Source: Sphingomonas panacis
GTDB taxonomy: Bacteria; Pseudomonadota; Alphaproteobacteria; Sphingomonadales; Sphingomonadaceae
Assembly (NCBI RefSeq): GCF_001717955.1
Contig: NZ_CP014168.1
Span: 2,327,501 to 2,391,500 of the forward strand
Direction: 5' to 3'
Length of the DNA stretch: 64,000 bases
The translations under genes and the position numbers were made by a program. The notes beneath the pieces were generated by a model. That model was not told the DNA's origin. It saw nothing but the letters and a program-made list of their open reading frames with translations, and made no database searches. Shown one piece after another: positions 44,776 through 53,557 of the stretch (position 1 is the first letter of the stretch; each line of letters starts with the position of its first letter).

Positions 44776-45294
44776 TTACGCTGGCGTCGTCACCCCGAGC
44801 TTGCGGCGTGGTGTTACTGCGGGCTGGGTGTCCGGCTCCGGTGCCGGCGCTGCCGGTTTCCTGCCGAGGCCGAGCCGCACGGCGATGGCCCGGCGCTGCT
44901 CGCTGTAATTGGGTGCCACCATCGGATAGTCCGATTTGAGGTTGTAGCGTGCGCGATACTCGGCAGCCGTCAGCCCGTGAGCGTTGAGGTGGCGACGAAG
45001 GGAGCGATAGGGCATCCCGTCGATCATCGACAGGATGTGGTCTCCAGACGACAACGATTTTCGAACGGTGGTGGCCGGCGGATATTCCGTGTCGCCCGCG
45101 CTTCCGGCGCCATCGTCCGCTTCTGTCGAATTGAGCTTCGTGAGTTCGGCGTGCATGGCCTTGAGGAAGGTCGGAATCGCGTTGGCGTCCGCGCGAATGT
45201 TGGGATTGCCAAGCCACGCGGCGGTAAGTTCGACCGCCAAGGTAATCGTGTCGGTCTTTCCATCCATCTTTGCTTCACGCTCCTTAATATCCAT
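44776..45294 (-). CDS. MucR/Ros-family regulator lacking the zinc-finger cysteine
   Basis: A 172-residue regulator. The family core is clear: VRKSLSSGDHILSMIDGMPY (about 77-96), RSLRRHLNAHGLTAAEYRAR and YNLKSDYPMVAPNYSEQRRA, then IAVRLGLGRK. In canonical Ros/MucR the first segment reads DxxVCLEDG, with Cys as a zinc ligand; here it is HILSMIDG, with Ser in place of Cys. Such zinc-lacking members exist in Rhizobiales and still bind DNA. Met at 45294 has AGAAGG at a proper distance; Met 45300 is too close to it. A 59-residue ORF ends just upstream, so the two are probably one transcript. Confidence 0.85.
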   Translation of the reverse strand: MDIKEREAKMDGKTDTITLAVELTAAWLGNPNIRADANAIPTFLKAMHAELTKLNSTEADDGAGSAGDTEYPPATTVRKSLSSGDHILSMIDGMPYRSLRRHLNAHGLTAAEYRARYNLKSDYPMVAPNYSEQRRAIAVRLGLGRKPAAPAPEPDTQPAVTPRRKLGVTTPA

Positions 45295-45305
45295 CCCCAT
45301 TCCTT

Positions 45306-45485
45306 CTATTGTTCGTCACGCAAGGTCCAAGGGCATGGTTCGTTCAGGAACTGCCGTACAACGGTTCCCGCATCCCAGTCACCACGCAGGGTCGCACGGC
45401 GGGGAACACTGTAGATACCATATCTGCGGGCTGCCCTGAGCCTCGCGCACCGTAGATCAGCAGGGATACCCCGAAGCGTAACCAT
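45306..45485 (-). CDS. Small protein upstream of mucR (59 residues)
   Basis: A short frame with a strong ribosome-binding site (AGGAGAAC, 4 bases from the ATG): MVTLRGIPADLRCARLRAAR, then RYGIYSVPRRATLRGDWDAG, ending EPCPWTLRDEQ. Its stop lies 11 bp before the mucR ATG, and mucR's Shine-Dalgarno overlaps its end. The family is not recognised. The tight arrangement argues that it is a real gene co-expressed with mucR. Confidence 0.55.
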   Translation of the reverse strand: MVTLRGIPADLRCARLRAARRYGIYSVPRRATLRGDWDAGTVVRQFLNEPCPWTLRDEQ

Positions 45486-45699
45486 CGTGTTCTCCTAACA
45501 TATTTTAAGCCGAAGGCGATGAGGCCCGCCATCGGCTTCTGGCTCTCGCCGAGAGCGGGGGTGAAGGTGCAATCCGGGCCGATCGAGGGGAAAGGTATCA
45601 CCCGGCCTGCACGAGCCGAAGGCGCGGAAGAACGGGGATACCGCCTCGATCGCCAAGCGGAGCGCGGCACGCGCGGAGACGGTCAAGCCCTTGTACAAA

Positions 45700-46918
45700 G
45701 GGGGCAGCGCCCAATAGGCGCTAACTTAGCGCTCGAATGGACCGCTCTGAGCATTCATGGTAGCTCCGCGCCGATGGGAACGGACGAAGCTGCCGCCAGC
45801 GAGACATTCCACCTGCTGCTGGGTGGGGCGTCAGCCGGCGAGACCCAGGATGCCGCGGCATGGCTCGCCGCGATCGTCGAGAACAGCGATGACGCGATCC
45901 TCAGCAAAACGCTCGAGGGCATCATCACCTCCTGGAATCCTGGTGCGGCACGGCTGTTCGGGTTCTCCGCCGTCGAAGCGATCGGACAGCCAATCACCAT
46001 CATCATTCCGGAAGAGCGCCGCGCTGAAGAGACCACGATCATCGGCAAGATTCGGCAGGGCGAGCGGGTTGAGCATTTTCAGACCGTGCGTCGCCGCAAG
46101 GATGGCACGCTGGTCGATATCTCGTTGACCGTTTCGCCTGTCCGGGATCGTAAGGGGTGCATTATCGGCGCGTCTAAAATCGCTCGCGACATCACCGAGA
46201 CCCGCAGGGCGGCCGAACGGCAGATGCTGCTGCTCCGGGAGATGAACCATCGGATCAAAAACCTGTTCGCGTTGACGACGGGACTCGTCACGCTGAGCGC
46301 GCGGGGGGCGGGGAGCGTCGAGCAGCTAAAGGCCGATCTGTCGGAGCGTATTTCCTCGCTCGCGCGTGCCCATCATTTGACACTGCCCGAGTTCGGGGCC
46401 GATCCGGCAGCGAATGTAACCACATTGAGGGCGCTCCTCGAAGCGATCCTCGCACCTTATGACGAGATCGTCGCGTCCCGTGTCGAGATCCACGGTTGCG
46501 ACGTCCCGGTCGGTTCGGGTGCGCTGACCTCGCTTGCCCTGTTGTTCCACGAATTGGCGACCAACGCCGCCAAATATGGTGCCCTCTCGCCCGATGGCGG
46601 CAAGCTCGCCATTCACGTCACCACGGAGGGCAAAAGCCTGACGTTGCACTGGCTGGAAACGGCACCGGCTAAATTGGGCGGTGCGCCAGAACGCGAGGGT
46701 TTTGGCAGTCATCTCGAACAGGCGTCAATCCGCGGTCTTCGCGGCATGATCGAGCGTGCGTGGCGGCCCGAAGGGCTGGCGATCGACATTCGCTTGCCCC
46801 TTGCTCAGTTGGTAAGTTGAACAACCCATTTGGGTCTCGTGATCCATCATCCCCATGAATCACAGACCGATTCACACCGTCCAGTCACAAAGTTAGCGCC
46901 TATGGGGGCAGCGCCCCC
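45700..46918. mobile_element. Possible non-autonomous cassette with Tn3-like ends carrying an HWE kinase
   Basis: The left end 45700-45727 begins GGGGGCAGCGCCCAATAGG and ends CGCTAACTT. The right end, read inward from 46918 to 46890, begins GGGGGCGCTGCCCCCATAGG and also ends CGCTAACTT. They form an imperfect inverted pair of about 28 bp with G-rich outer ends, as in Tn3-family termini, and enclose one kinase gene with no transposase. No 5-bp target duplication is visible, so the mobile nature is unproven. Confidence 0.45.
45774..46820 (+). CDS. PAS-domain HWE-family sensor histidine kinase
   Basis: A 348-residue soluble sensor kinase. A PAS domain ([20 protein letters not shown], about 30-49, through [21 protein letters not shown]) precedes the HWE kinase core. 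The phospho-acceptor box is [20 protein letters not shown], the N-box is [20 protein letters not shown], and HWLE supplies the family's WxE signature. ATG 45774 ([12 protein letters not shown]) starts the PAS homology; the longer frame upstream has no support. No response regulator is adjacent. It lies alone between the inverted repeats at 45700 and 46918. HWE kinases often feed the general stress response in alphaproteobacteria. Confidence 0.88.
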   Translation: MGTDEAAASETFHLLLGGASAGETQDAAAWLAAIVENSDDAILSKTLEGIITSWNPGAARLFGFSAVEAIGQPITIIIPEERRAEETTIIGKIRQGERVEHFQTVRRRKDGTLVDISLTVSPVRDRKGCIIGASKIARDITETRRAAERQMLLLREMNHRIKNLFALTTGLVTLSARGAGSVEQLKADLSERISSLARAHHLTLPEFGADPAANVTTLRALLEAILAPYDEIVASRVEIHGCDVPVGSGALTSLALLFHELATNAAKYGALSPDGGKLAIHVTTEGKSLTLHWLETAPAKLGGAPEREGFGSHLEQASIRGLRGMIERAWRPEGLAIDIRLPLAQLVS

Positions 46919-47375
46919 TTCACGACCGCGCCAAGGCGGCGCGCAGATTGTTCGGCCCAAAGGCCGTCCGCACACCGCGAGGGATTGGTCACAGCGAAGC
47001 GGAGGCCAGGCCCGCGCCCAAGCGGCACGGTTGACGGCCTGCTCACGAAGGCCATCGCGATCCGCAACGCGGATCGCGTCATTCAGATACCGGCCCGAGC
47101 TTACGTTCGGCCGTCTGCGCCGAACCACAACAAAGATTGCTATTGCGACGCGGATGCGCTCGGCAATCTTGTTGCACCCCAAAAACTCGGGTGAATCCTA
47201 AGTGATCTTAATTATTCCCATAGAATCGACAAAAACTATTTAATTTTCTCTTCGCTAAAACGATACATCTATAATGATATAATTCATGTATTGTCTGCTT
47301 ATCAACTCGGCGCGTCCAAAGAAAATTCCTTAACGACTGACGCGGTGTAATGGTTGAGCAAGATGAAGGTACGTT
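46821..47375. other. Intergenic region before the diguanylate cyclase
   Basis: Holds the right inverted repeat of the kinase cassette (46890-46918), then about 280 bp without a supported gene. An A+T-rich segment at 47205-47340 probably contains the promoter of the following gene; no exact promoter was assigned. Confidence 0.4.
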
Positions 47376-48509
47376 ATGCTTAACCGCTCCAGCCCGTTGC
47401 CGGATGGCACCTACGTGGTGGCCGTCAGCTCACTTTATACGACGGTGTTGCCAACTTCCGTCATGGCAGTCGCCTTCGTCAGCGTCGGCATCCATATCGC
47501 ACTCGAAACCCCGGAGCTGCTCCTAAGAGTGCTGATCTCCCTCGGCATCCTCGCGGTGCTGGCGCGGCTTGGTGTACTGCTTCGCTATCGCGCGCGTGTA
47601 TCCGTCGAAGACCTTGATCCGCTTCGGGCGCGCCGCCTCGAACGGCTGTTCGCCATTCCCTATCTCACGTTCGCCGCAGTTTTTGGCGCGTTCGGCGCCC
47701 GCGCTTTCCAGATCGGAAGTGCTGAGTCGCATATGCTGATGATGGGACTGCTATTCGGCTATGCCGCAGGAGTCGCTGCAACCGTCTTCCTTCGCCCGTG
47801 GATCGCGATACCAAGCATGGCACTGGCGGTCGTTCCGGCTATCGCTGTCACTCTGACGAAGACCAATTCGACCTACATCGGCGCCGGAGCGCTTTTGCTC
47901 ATGTTCCTTGTAGCGGGTGCCCACAACACGCTGCGCAGCTACCGTATTTCCACCAAGGAGATCACGGCGCGGCGGACGTTCGCAATGCTGGCGCGCGCTG
48001 ATGCACTGACTGGTCTGGAGAACCGCCTCTCGCTTCGAGAGGCGTTCGAAGGCATGTCCGCTCGTGCAGGACGCAACAAAATCGTCGCCGTGCATTACCT
48101 CGATCTCGACCGGTTCAAGCCGGTGAACGACACCTATGGGCATCCGGTGGGAGATGCGCTGCTTCGCGCCGTTTCCGATCGGCTGCGCAATGCCCTTCGC
48201 GCGGGCGATGTCGCGGCGCGTATTGGAGGTGACGAATTCGTCGTCTTGCAGACGGGCAAAAATTGCAGCGAAGCCGAGCTACAGGCACAACGGATGCGTA
48301 AGGTGATCGCCGAACCCTACTCGATCCGGGGTCACGAGCTTTCGATAGGAACCAGCGTCGGCTATGCGCTTTACCCGGAACACGGTCCTGATCTTGATGA
48401 CCTGATCGCTCACGCGGACGAAGCACTCATCGGGATCAAGCGCGAGGGTGGAGGTGTCGCCCTGTACCGCCCGAAAGCGCTTTATGAGGCATGGAAGCGG
48501 TCCGCCTAG
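47376..48509 (+). CDS. Membrane-anchored diguanylate cyclase (GGDEF)
   Basis: A 377-residue protein making c-di-GMP from GTP. The N-terminal half has about five or six hydrophobic helices (from TTVLPTSVMAVAFVSVGIHI through GAGALLLMFLVAGAH). The C-terminal GGDEF domain starts near RADALTGLENRLSLREAF. The active-site motif is AARIGGDEFVVL (about 284-295) and an intact product-inhibition site RAGD lies five residues before it. No EAL domain is present. It is preceded by an A+T-rich promoter region and stands alone. Confidence 0.93.
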   Translation: MLNRSSPLPDGTYVVAVSSLYTTVLPTSVMAVAFVSVGIHIALETPELLLRVLISLGILAVLARLGVLLRYRARVSVEDLDPLRARRLERLFAIPYLTFAAVFGAFGARAFQIGSAESHMLMMGLLFGYAAGVAATVFLRPWIAIPSMALAVVPAIAVTLTKTNSTYIGAGALLLMFLVAGAHNTLRSYRISTKEITARRTFAMLARADALTGLENRLSLREAFEGMSARAGRNKIVAVHYLDLDRFKPVNDTYGHPVGDALLRAVSDRLRNALRAGDVAARIGGDEFVVLQTGKNCSEAELQAQRMRKVIAEPYSIRGHELSIGTSVGYALYPEHGPDLDDLIAHADEALIGIKREGGGVALYRPKALYEAWKRSA

Positions 48510-48909
48510 CACCGCAAGAAAGGGATCGTGGCGCGAAGGGCAGAAGCGCGCGAGCGATTCCAGCGCGGCCCTAGCCGCGCACGATCCCGGCATCGAAGGA
48601 TGAGGAAAGGGGCGGGAGACTGGGGGCCAAATCTCCCACATCATGATTGACCAGGGCTTCTCTGATTGGGGCTCCTCGGGTCAAGCTGCTTCCTCGTATT
48701 CGTGACCGTTCCCATGGATCACTCGCTTCTCTCCGCGGTCAGCGCGTGGCTGCCGCATGATGGGGTCAGGAGAGCGAGATGCCTCAAGCTGTTTCGCGAC
48801 CTTCAGGCGAACCTGAGGATCCGGACTCTCAACGAGGTCATCTCGCCCATCGTCCCCATGGGAACGATCGCTACCCGCCCTTTTCAGGCGGGAACTGGTT
48901 CGTGTCTCC
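48510..48909. other. Region downstream of the IS110 transposase; possible structured RNA
   Basis: Gene-free. From about 48680 to 48909 it holds several inverted repeats: CCCGCC/GGCGGG around 48879-48897, a near-palindrome ATCGTCCCCATGGGAACGAT at 48854-48873, and a second GTTCCCATGG at 48709. In IS1111-type members of the IS110 family the bridge RNA lies downstream of the recombinase, so this segment is a candidate. Not testable here. Confidence 0.35.
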
Positions 48910-49947
48910 TCATACTGCTGCGAGCGCCGGCGCCGTGCTCCAGCGGAACTCGGCCTGGTCGCTCCACATGCGATGCAGAATGACGGCAAGCTTGCGTGCT
49001 ACGGCGACGCGGGCTTTGGCCATGCCTCGGCGCTCTGCCACGCGCATGCCCCACGCCTTCAGCGTCGACCATTTCTGACAGCGCGTCAAAAGCGTGTGCG
49101 CCGCCTCATAGAGCGCGGTGCGGGCGAGCTCGTCGCCGCATCGGCTGATGCGTCCCTGGATATCGGTCTCGCCAGACTGGTAGCGTCGGGGCGTGAGACC
49201 GAGGTGGGCGCCGACGTCGCGGGATCGTCGGAAGCGCCCGGGCTGATCGACCGTCGCCCGGAAGGCGAGCGCGGTAAGTGGCCCCACGCCTGGCACCGTC
49301 ATCAGCCGCCGGCATATCGGCTCGACCCGGACCGCATCCAGCACGCGTTTCGTCAACTGCTCGATCTGGCGCGCCATCGTATCAAGCACCGCAAGCAGCG
49401 GCTCGACGATGTCGGAGATGGCAGCATCGACTGACGCGAGTTCGCGGACCTGACCGGCGAAGAGCTTGCGCGATGGCGTCCCAAGCTTGAGCCCGACCTC
49501 GCGAAGCACCGCGCGGACGGCATTCTCGATGTCGCGCTGCTTGTTCAGCATCGTACGGCGAGCGCCGAGCAGCGCGCGTGCCGATCGGCACGGCGTGCTC
49601 TTCACATGGACCGCTCGATACCAGCCCGTTCGGATGATCTGAGCCAGACCACGAGCATCGTTGCGGTCGGTCTTGTTCGGCATCGCGCCCATTGCCGCCT
49701 TGGCTGCCCGCGTTTCGATGCACAGCGCTGGCAAGCCGGCGCGCGTTAGCCCCTGATGCAGCCAGGACGACAGCGAGCATGCCTCCAGTCCGACGCGCTC
49801 AAACGTAAAGCCGGTAGCGGCCAGCGTCTCGACCAGCGCATCGGGCTCACTGGCCGCACGAAGCTCGCGGATCACCTTGCCAGTCTCGTCGACAACGCAG
49901 ATCGCAGTCTCTTCCAACGATACATCCAGTCCGGCATAATGGCGCAT
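48910..49947 (-). CDS. IS110-family transposase (DEDD recombinase)
   Basis: A 345-residue RNA-guided DEDD transposase. The RuvC-like N-terminal domain has the four acidic residues Asp8 (HYAGLDVSLEE), Glu55 (VGLEACSLS), Asp94 and Asp97 (MPNKTDRNDARGLAQ). The C-terminal Tnp20 domain shows MTVPGVGPLTALAFRATVDQ and HLGLTPRRYQSGETDIQG, whose serine is the likely nucleophile. The start ATGCGCCATTATGCC is preceded by GAGGAGCAACC. The gene is full length and looks intact. Structured non-coding flanks on both sides could hold a bridge RNA. A 187-bp MITE-like repeat adjoins its right flank. Confidence 0.93.
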   Translation of the reverse strand: MRHYAGLDVSLEETAICVVDETGKVIRELRAASEPDALVETLAATGFTFERVGLEACSLSSWLHQGLTRAGLPALCIETRAAKAAMGAMPNKTDRNDARGLAQIIRTGWYRAVHVKSTPCRSARALLGARRTMLNKQRDIENAVRAVLREVGLKLGTPSRKLFAGQVRELASVDAAISDIVEPLLAVLDTMARQIEQLTKRVLDAVRVEPICRRLMTVPGVGPLTALAFRATVDQPGRFRRSRDVGAHLGLTPRRYQSGETDIQGRISRCGDELARTALYEAAHTLLTRCQKWSTLKAWGMRVAERRGMAKARVAVARKLAVILHRMWSDQAEFRWSTAPALAAV

Positions 49948-50074
49948 GGTTGCTCCTCCTCATGGTTGTGGCCGCTCGATACGGACCACGTTTTACCATC
50001 TTGCGAGGAGCAGCCACCCCACCGACTCGGGGCTGAGCCCCAATCACCCCATCTGTTTCCGCCTTCCCCCCGAT
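49948..50074. other. Leader of the IS110 transposase with long inverted repeat
   Basis: GGTTGCTCCTC, starting just outside the transposase start codon, pairs (10 of 11) with GAGGAGCAGCC at about 50007-50017. Inner segments are partly complementary as well. In IS110-group elements the bridge RNA is transcribed from this upstream end, so it is the alternative bridge-RNA candidate. The element boundary on this side is not fixed. Confidence 0.35.
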
Positions 50075-50261
50075 CTGTGGATCGGCGTCGAAAGCCGGAC
50101 CCCACCCTGAGTCAGGCAACTATCTGTAATTTGTGAAAATTATGGGCAAAAGAGGCTCAGATCGGCGCCGATTAGGACCCCCGGCTATGTAAAGCTTCAG
50201 TACATTTTCAATAGCTTGGCGGAGAACTACCGGGGTCCCACTTTTGCACGCCGATCCACAG
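50075..50261. repeat. 187-bp MITE-like element with IS21-type ends
   Basis: Perfect 14-bp terminal inverted repeats: CTGTGGATCGGCGT (50075-50088) and ACGCCGATCCACAG (50248-50261). Inside lie subterminal copies of the same theme, ATCGGCGCCGATTAGGACCC (from 50161) and CGGGGTCCC (from 50231). Multiple subterminal repeats with TGT...ACA ends are characteristic of IS21-family termini. No coding sequence is enclosed, so it is a non-autonomous or solo-end element. A partial sister lies at 3709-3790. Confidence 0.6.
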
Positions 50262-50316
50262 GGCTGAAGCGCGACGCCGGCTGATTTCGCAGGAAAACTG
50301 GGCCCCGCGATGCTAG

Positions 50317-51363
50317 ATGGCAATGATGACCGATCCAGAAACCTTCATACGCGGCTTGCCCAAGACCGACCTTCATATGCATCTCGAAGGAAGCATCGAA
50401 CCTGAGCTGATGCTCGAGTTGGCGGAGAGAAACGGCATCCCGCTACGCTGGGACACGGCCGACGCGCTGCGAGCGGCCTATGATTTTCACGACCTGCAAT
50501 CCTTTCTCGATCTCTACTTCGAGGGGTGCAAGGTCCTCGTCACGGAACGCGATTTCCGCGACGTGACAAGCGCCTATCTGGCGCGTGCCCATCTCGACGG
50601 CGTGGTGCACGCGGAGGTGTTCATCGGGCCGCAGAGCTTCACCGAGAGGGGGATCCCTATCGAAGCGCTGATGCGCGGCGTTCTGGGTGCAATGGACGAA
50701 GCGCGCGCACAGCATGGTATCACCAGCGCTTTGCTGATCAGCGTCCACCGGCATCGAACGGAAGCCGAGGCGATGGCGGTTCTCGATCAGATCCTGCCTT
50801 GGCGGGATCGGGTCGTCGGCGTCGGAATGGGTGGCGCGGAGGTCGGCAACCCGCCATCGCGCTTCGCGCGCTTCTTCGGCGCCGCACGCGAACTGGGCTT
50901 TCGCACCTGTGTCCATGCCGGTGAGGAAGGACCGGCCGCCTATGTCCGCGAGGCGGTTGAAATCCTGCAGGTCGATCGCATCGACCATGGCAACGCCAGC
51001 ATGGCCGATTCGGCTTTAGTCAGGGATCTGGTCGAGCGGCGCATTCCGCTTACGGTGTGTCCGCTTTCCAACGTGCGACTACGGGTGGTTTCGAACATGG
51101 CCGAGCATCCGCTCAAGTCGATGTTGGAGGCCGGATTGCACGTCACGGTTAACTCCGACGATCCGCCATATTTCGGCGGATATGTGACCGAGAACCTCCT
51201 CGCATGTTACGATGCGTTGGATCTCTCGATCGCAGATGTCGTTCGCATTGTGCGAAACGGGATTGAGGCGTCCTTCATCACCACGGAAGGGCGCGATAGT
51301 CTTCTTTACCGTCTCGATCGCTATGTGGAGGCGAGCCGCTCGATCGAAGCAGCGTCGGTTTGA
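50317..51363 (+). CDS. Adenosine/adenine deaminase family protein, probably adenine deaminase
   Basis: A 348-residue zinc hydrolase that deaminates adenine (to hypoxanthine) or adenosine. Zinc ligands and active-site residues are visible: LPKTDLHMHLEGSIEPELML (His-x-His near residue 20), CVHAGEEGP (His about 196), RIDHGNASM, and NSDDPPYFGGYVTENL (catalytic Asp pair). The SDDP-x-YFGGY pattern is more like adenine deaminases than adenosine deaminases. The start is ATG 50317, 56 bp beyond the MITE-like repeat; Met3 and Met4 are alternatives. It serves purine salvage and stands alone. The promoter may overlap the repeat. Confidence 0.88.
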   Translation: MAMMTDPETFIRGLPKTDLHMHLEGSIEPELMLELAERNGIPLRWDTADALRAAYDFHDLQSFLDLYFEGCKVLVTERDFRDVTSAYLARAHLDGVVHAEVFIGPQSFTERGIPIEALMRGVLGAMDEARAQHGITSALLISVHRHRTEAEAMAVLDQILPWRDRVVGVGMGGAEVGNPPSRFARFFGAARELGFRTCVHAGEEGPAAYVREAVEILQVDRIDHGNASMADSALVRDLVERRIPLTVCPLSNVRLRVVSNMAEHPLKSMLEAGLHVTVNSDDPPYFGGYVTENLLACYDALDLSIADVVRIVRNGIEASFITTEGRDSLLYRLDRYVEASRSIEAASV

Positions 51364-51472
51364 GCGACTAGCAAGACGGCGCTCGTGCGCCCGGCGCTAA
51401 ACGTTGCGGTCCCGAGAAGCCGCACATCGATCAAGGAGGCCGGGCTAAGGCCGCCTTCGGTACTCCCTTCTC

Positions 51473-52399
51473 TCACCCGTGCGCCGGCGACCGTCGTTCC
51501 ACCGCAATGAAATCTACCAACGCGCGCAGCGGCGCGGGTACGAAGCGCCGGGAAAAATACAGTCTTGGGCCTTCGAACGAAGGCCACCAATCAGGCAGAA
51601 CGGGATGAAGCAAGCCGTTTTGGATGTGCGGATCAAGCCAGTTCTTGAAGGTTCCAATTATACCGTGACCAGCACAGGCGGCGGCGATCGCGGCAGGTGC
51701 CGCATCAACCCCGATGATCAACCGGCCAGGTGGATCAATCGTTACAAACTCAGTGCCGCGCTCGAACTCCCATACGACAAGAGCCCCGCTTGAAAAGCGG
51801 AGCCGGATCGCGTCGTGTGCCAGCAAGTCGCGCGGGCCGAGCGGCGCCGCATGTCGCGCGAGATAGGACGGCGAGGCGGCATAGGCCAAGCCCTGAACGG
51901 GCGGTCCGACCGGCACAGCGATCATGTCTTTGGCAAGATGCTCACCATACCGAATCCCGGCGTCGCAGCCAGCGGCTACGATGTCTACCAGCCGATCTTC
52001 CACTACGACTTCGACCCGAACGTGCGGGTGCAGTGTCAGGAACCGGTCGATCAGCGGCGGGAGGATATCCACCATGACCGCGCCGGTAACGTTTAGTTTG
52101 AGGAGACCGCGCACCTCGGCTTGCGAATTGGCGGCATCCTGGAGCGCTGCCCGTGCCTCGGCAAGAAGCGGTGCGAGCCGCGCGGCCAACGCGCTTCCGG
52201 CCTCGGTCGGCATGACGCTGCGCGTCGTCCGGATGAGAAGAGGAACGCCCAGCTGTAGTTCGATCTCGGCAATCTTCTCGCTCACGGTCGAGGGTGAGAT
52301 GCCCAATTGCTTCGACGCTGCCCGAAAGCCGCGTGCCTCCACCACAGAGAGAAACACTCTCAGGTTATCAAGGCTCGTTACCTCTGCATTGTTCGCCAT
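51473..52399 (-). CDS. LysR-family regulator divergent from an SDR gene
   Basis: A 308-residue LysR regulator. HTH: LDNLRVFLSVVEARGFRAAS, KQLGISPSTVSEKIAEIELQ and LGVPLLIRTTRSVMPTEAGS. The effector domain includes VRGLLKLNVTGAVMVDILPP and GCDAGIRYGEHLAKDMIAVP. The frame is open to 52441, but Met at 52399 places the HTH at the usual distance. It is divergent from the SDR gene (118 bp between starts), the classic LysR arrangement, so it likely activates that gene. Confidence 0.9.
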   Translation of the reverse strand: MANNAEVTSLDNLRVFLSVVEARGFRAASKQLGISPSTVSEKIAEIELQLGVPLLIRTTRSVMPTEAGSALAARLAPLLAEARAALQDAANSQAEVRGLLKLNVTGAVMVDILPPLIDRFLTLHPHVRVEVVVEDRLVDIVAAGCDAGIRYGEHLAKDMIAVPVGPPVQGLAYAASPSYLARHAAPLGPRDLLAHDAIRLRFSSGALVVWEFERGTEFVTIDPPGRLIIGVDAAPAAIAAACAGHGIIGTFKNWLDPHIQNGLLHPVLPDWWPSFEGPRLYFSRRFVPAPLRALVDFIAVERRSPAHG

Positions 52400-52516
52400 G
52401 CCGATCAGCGTATCCGACGTTGAGTGGATTATCAAAACCATCCGAACAGACGATTATGTCTGAAGACGTAGGGCGCAGGCGGCACAATGTCGCCGGCCGC
52501 TGCGCAGGAGCATAGC

Positions 52517-53242
52517 ATGACCGGCAGGACCGTCCTCATCACGGGAGCTAACAAGGGTATTGGTTACGAAACCGCCCGACAATTGGGCCGACAGGGTTTT
52601 CGGATCTGGCTCGGCAGCCGCGACGCGGATCGGGGCAAGGCCGCCGCTGAGCGCCTCGCCATCGAAGGAATCGATGTCCGAGCACTGCCGCTCGACGTGA
52701 CCAGTGACGACAGCGTCCGATCTGCGGTTGGCCGCGTCGAAGGTGAAGACGGCAAGCTCGACATTCTGATCAATAATGCGGGTATATCCGGGCTTCAGCC
52801 CATTCTCCCAAGCGAGCAGCCGCTCGACGATATCAAGGCGATCTACGAGACCAATGTCTTTGCCCCGATCCGGGTAACGCAGGCCTTCCTTCCACTTCTG
52901 AAGGTGGCGAGCGGTGCCAGCGTCATCATGGTCAGCAGTGGGCTTGGCTCGTTGGGCTGGCTGTCGGACCCGACCAACCCGTTCCACGGCGTCAACATCC
53001 TCGGCTATAACAGCTCGAAAACCGCGCTCAACGCTGTCACTGTCGCGTTCGCGAAAGAGCTGACCGCCTCCGGGATCAAGGTGAACGCTGCGGACCCCGG
53101 CTACACCGCGACCGATTTTAACGGCCACAGTGGATACCGCACCGTGCAGCAGGCTGCGGCGGGCATCGTTTGGCTGGCAACCCGGACCGCCCCGGACATG
53201 ACCGGCCGCTTCTACTTCGAGCAAAATGAGGTGCCTTGGTGA
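52517..53242 (+). CDS. Short-chain dehydrogenase/reductase
   Basis: A 241-residue NAD(P)-dependent oxidoreductase. Cofactor motif TVLITGANKGIGYETARQLG (about 5-24), with basic residues at WLGSRDADRGKA suggesting NADP; structural NNAG in DILINNAGISG. The catalytic Ser and YxxSK are in SVIMVSSGLGSLG and ILGYNSSKTALNAV. It is close to carbonyl-reductase-like SDRs of the CBR1 type. ATG 52517 has CAGGAG upstream; the longer frame from 52487 is less likely. Control by the divergent LysR gene is expected. Confidence 0.9.
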   Translation: MTGRTVLITGANKGIGYETARQLGRQGFRIWLGSRDADRGKAAAERLAIEGIDVRALPLDVTSDDSVRSAVGRVEGEDGKLDILINNAGISGLQPILPSEQPLDDIKAIYETNVFAPIRVTQAFLPLLKVASGASVIMVSSGLGSLGWLSDPTNPFHGVNILGYNSSKTALNAVTVAFAKELTASGIKVNAADPGYTATDFNGHSGYRTVQQAAAGIVWLATRTAPDMTGRFYFEQNEVPW

Positions 53243-53557
53243 GGTGAGCGGCGGCGGGTCGGCATCCTGAGCTTGCCGACGAGTTCCAAGCGCAAGTTCA
53301 GCGTGGCGACGTTTCGCGACTGCGCGGATTACAATTACCGGACAGGCACCGACGATATAGCGGTGGCTGCGATTGACTTCAGTTCTTACGCTTGATCACT
53401 TTTACGACGTAGCGCGACTGCGGCGGGACGGGGTTTTTATGATTGAGAACGGCGATCTAGATTGTGCAACTGCCGGCTGACTGACCCGCGGGCGACCGCT
53501 TCTGTCAGACTTGGACGTTCGCGCCGGCGGACGCGAACGTCGTAATCTGGTCGGGAG
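53243..53557. other. Intergenic region with terminator-like hairpin
   Basis: No gene seen between the convergent SDR and second LysR genes. A perfect 10-bp hairpin GACGTTCGCG / CGCGAACGTC (53514-53523 and 53532-53541, 8-base loop) lies just beyond the LysR stop and probably acts as a terminator. Confidence 0.5.
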
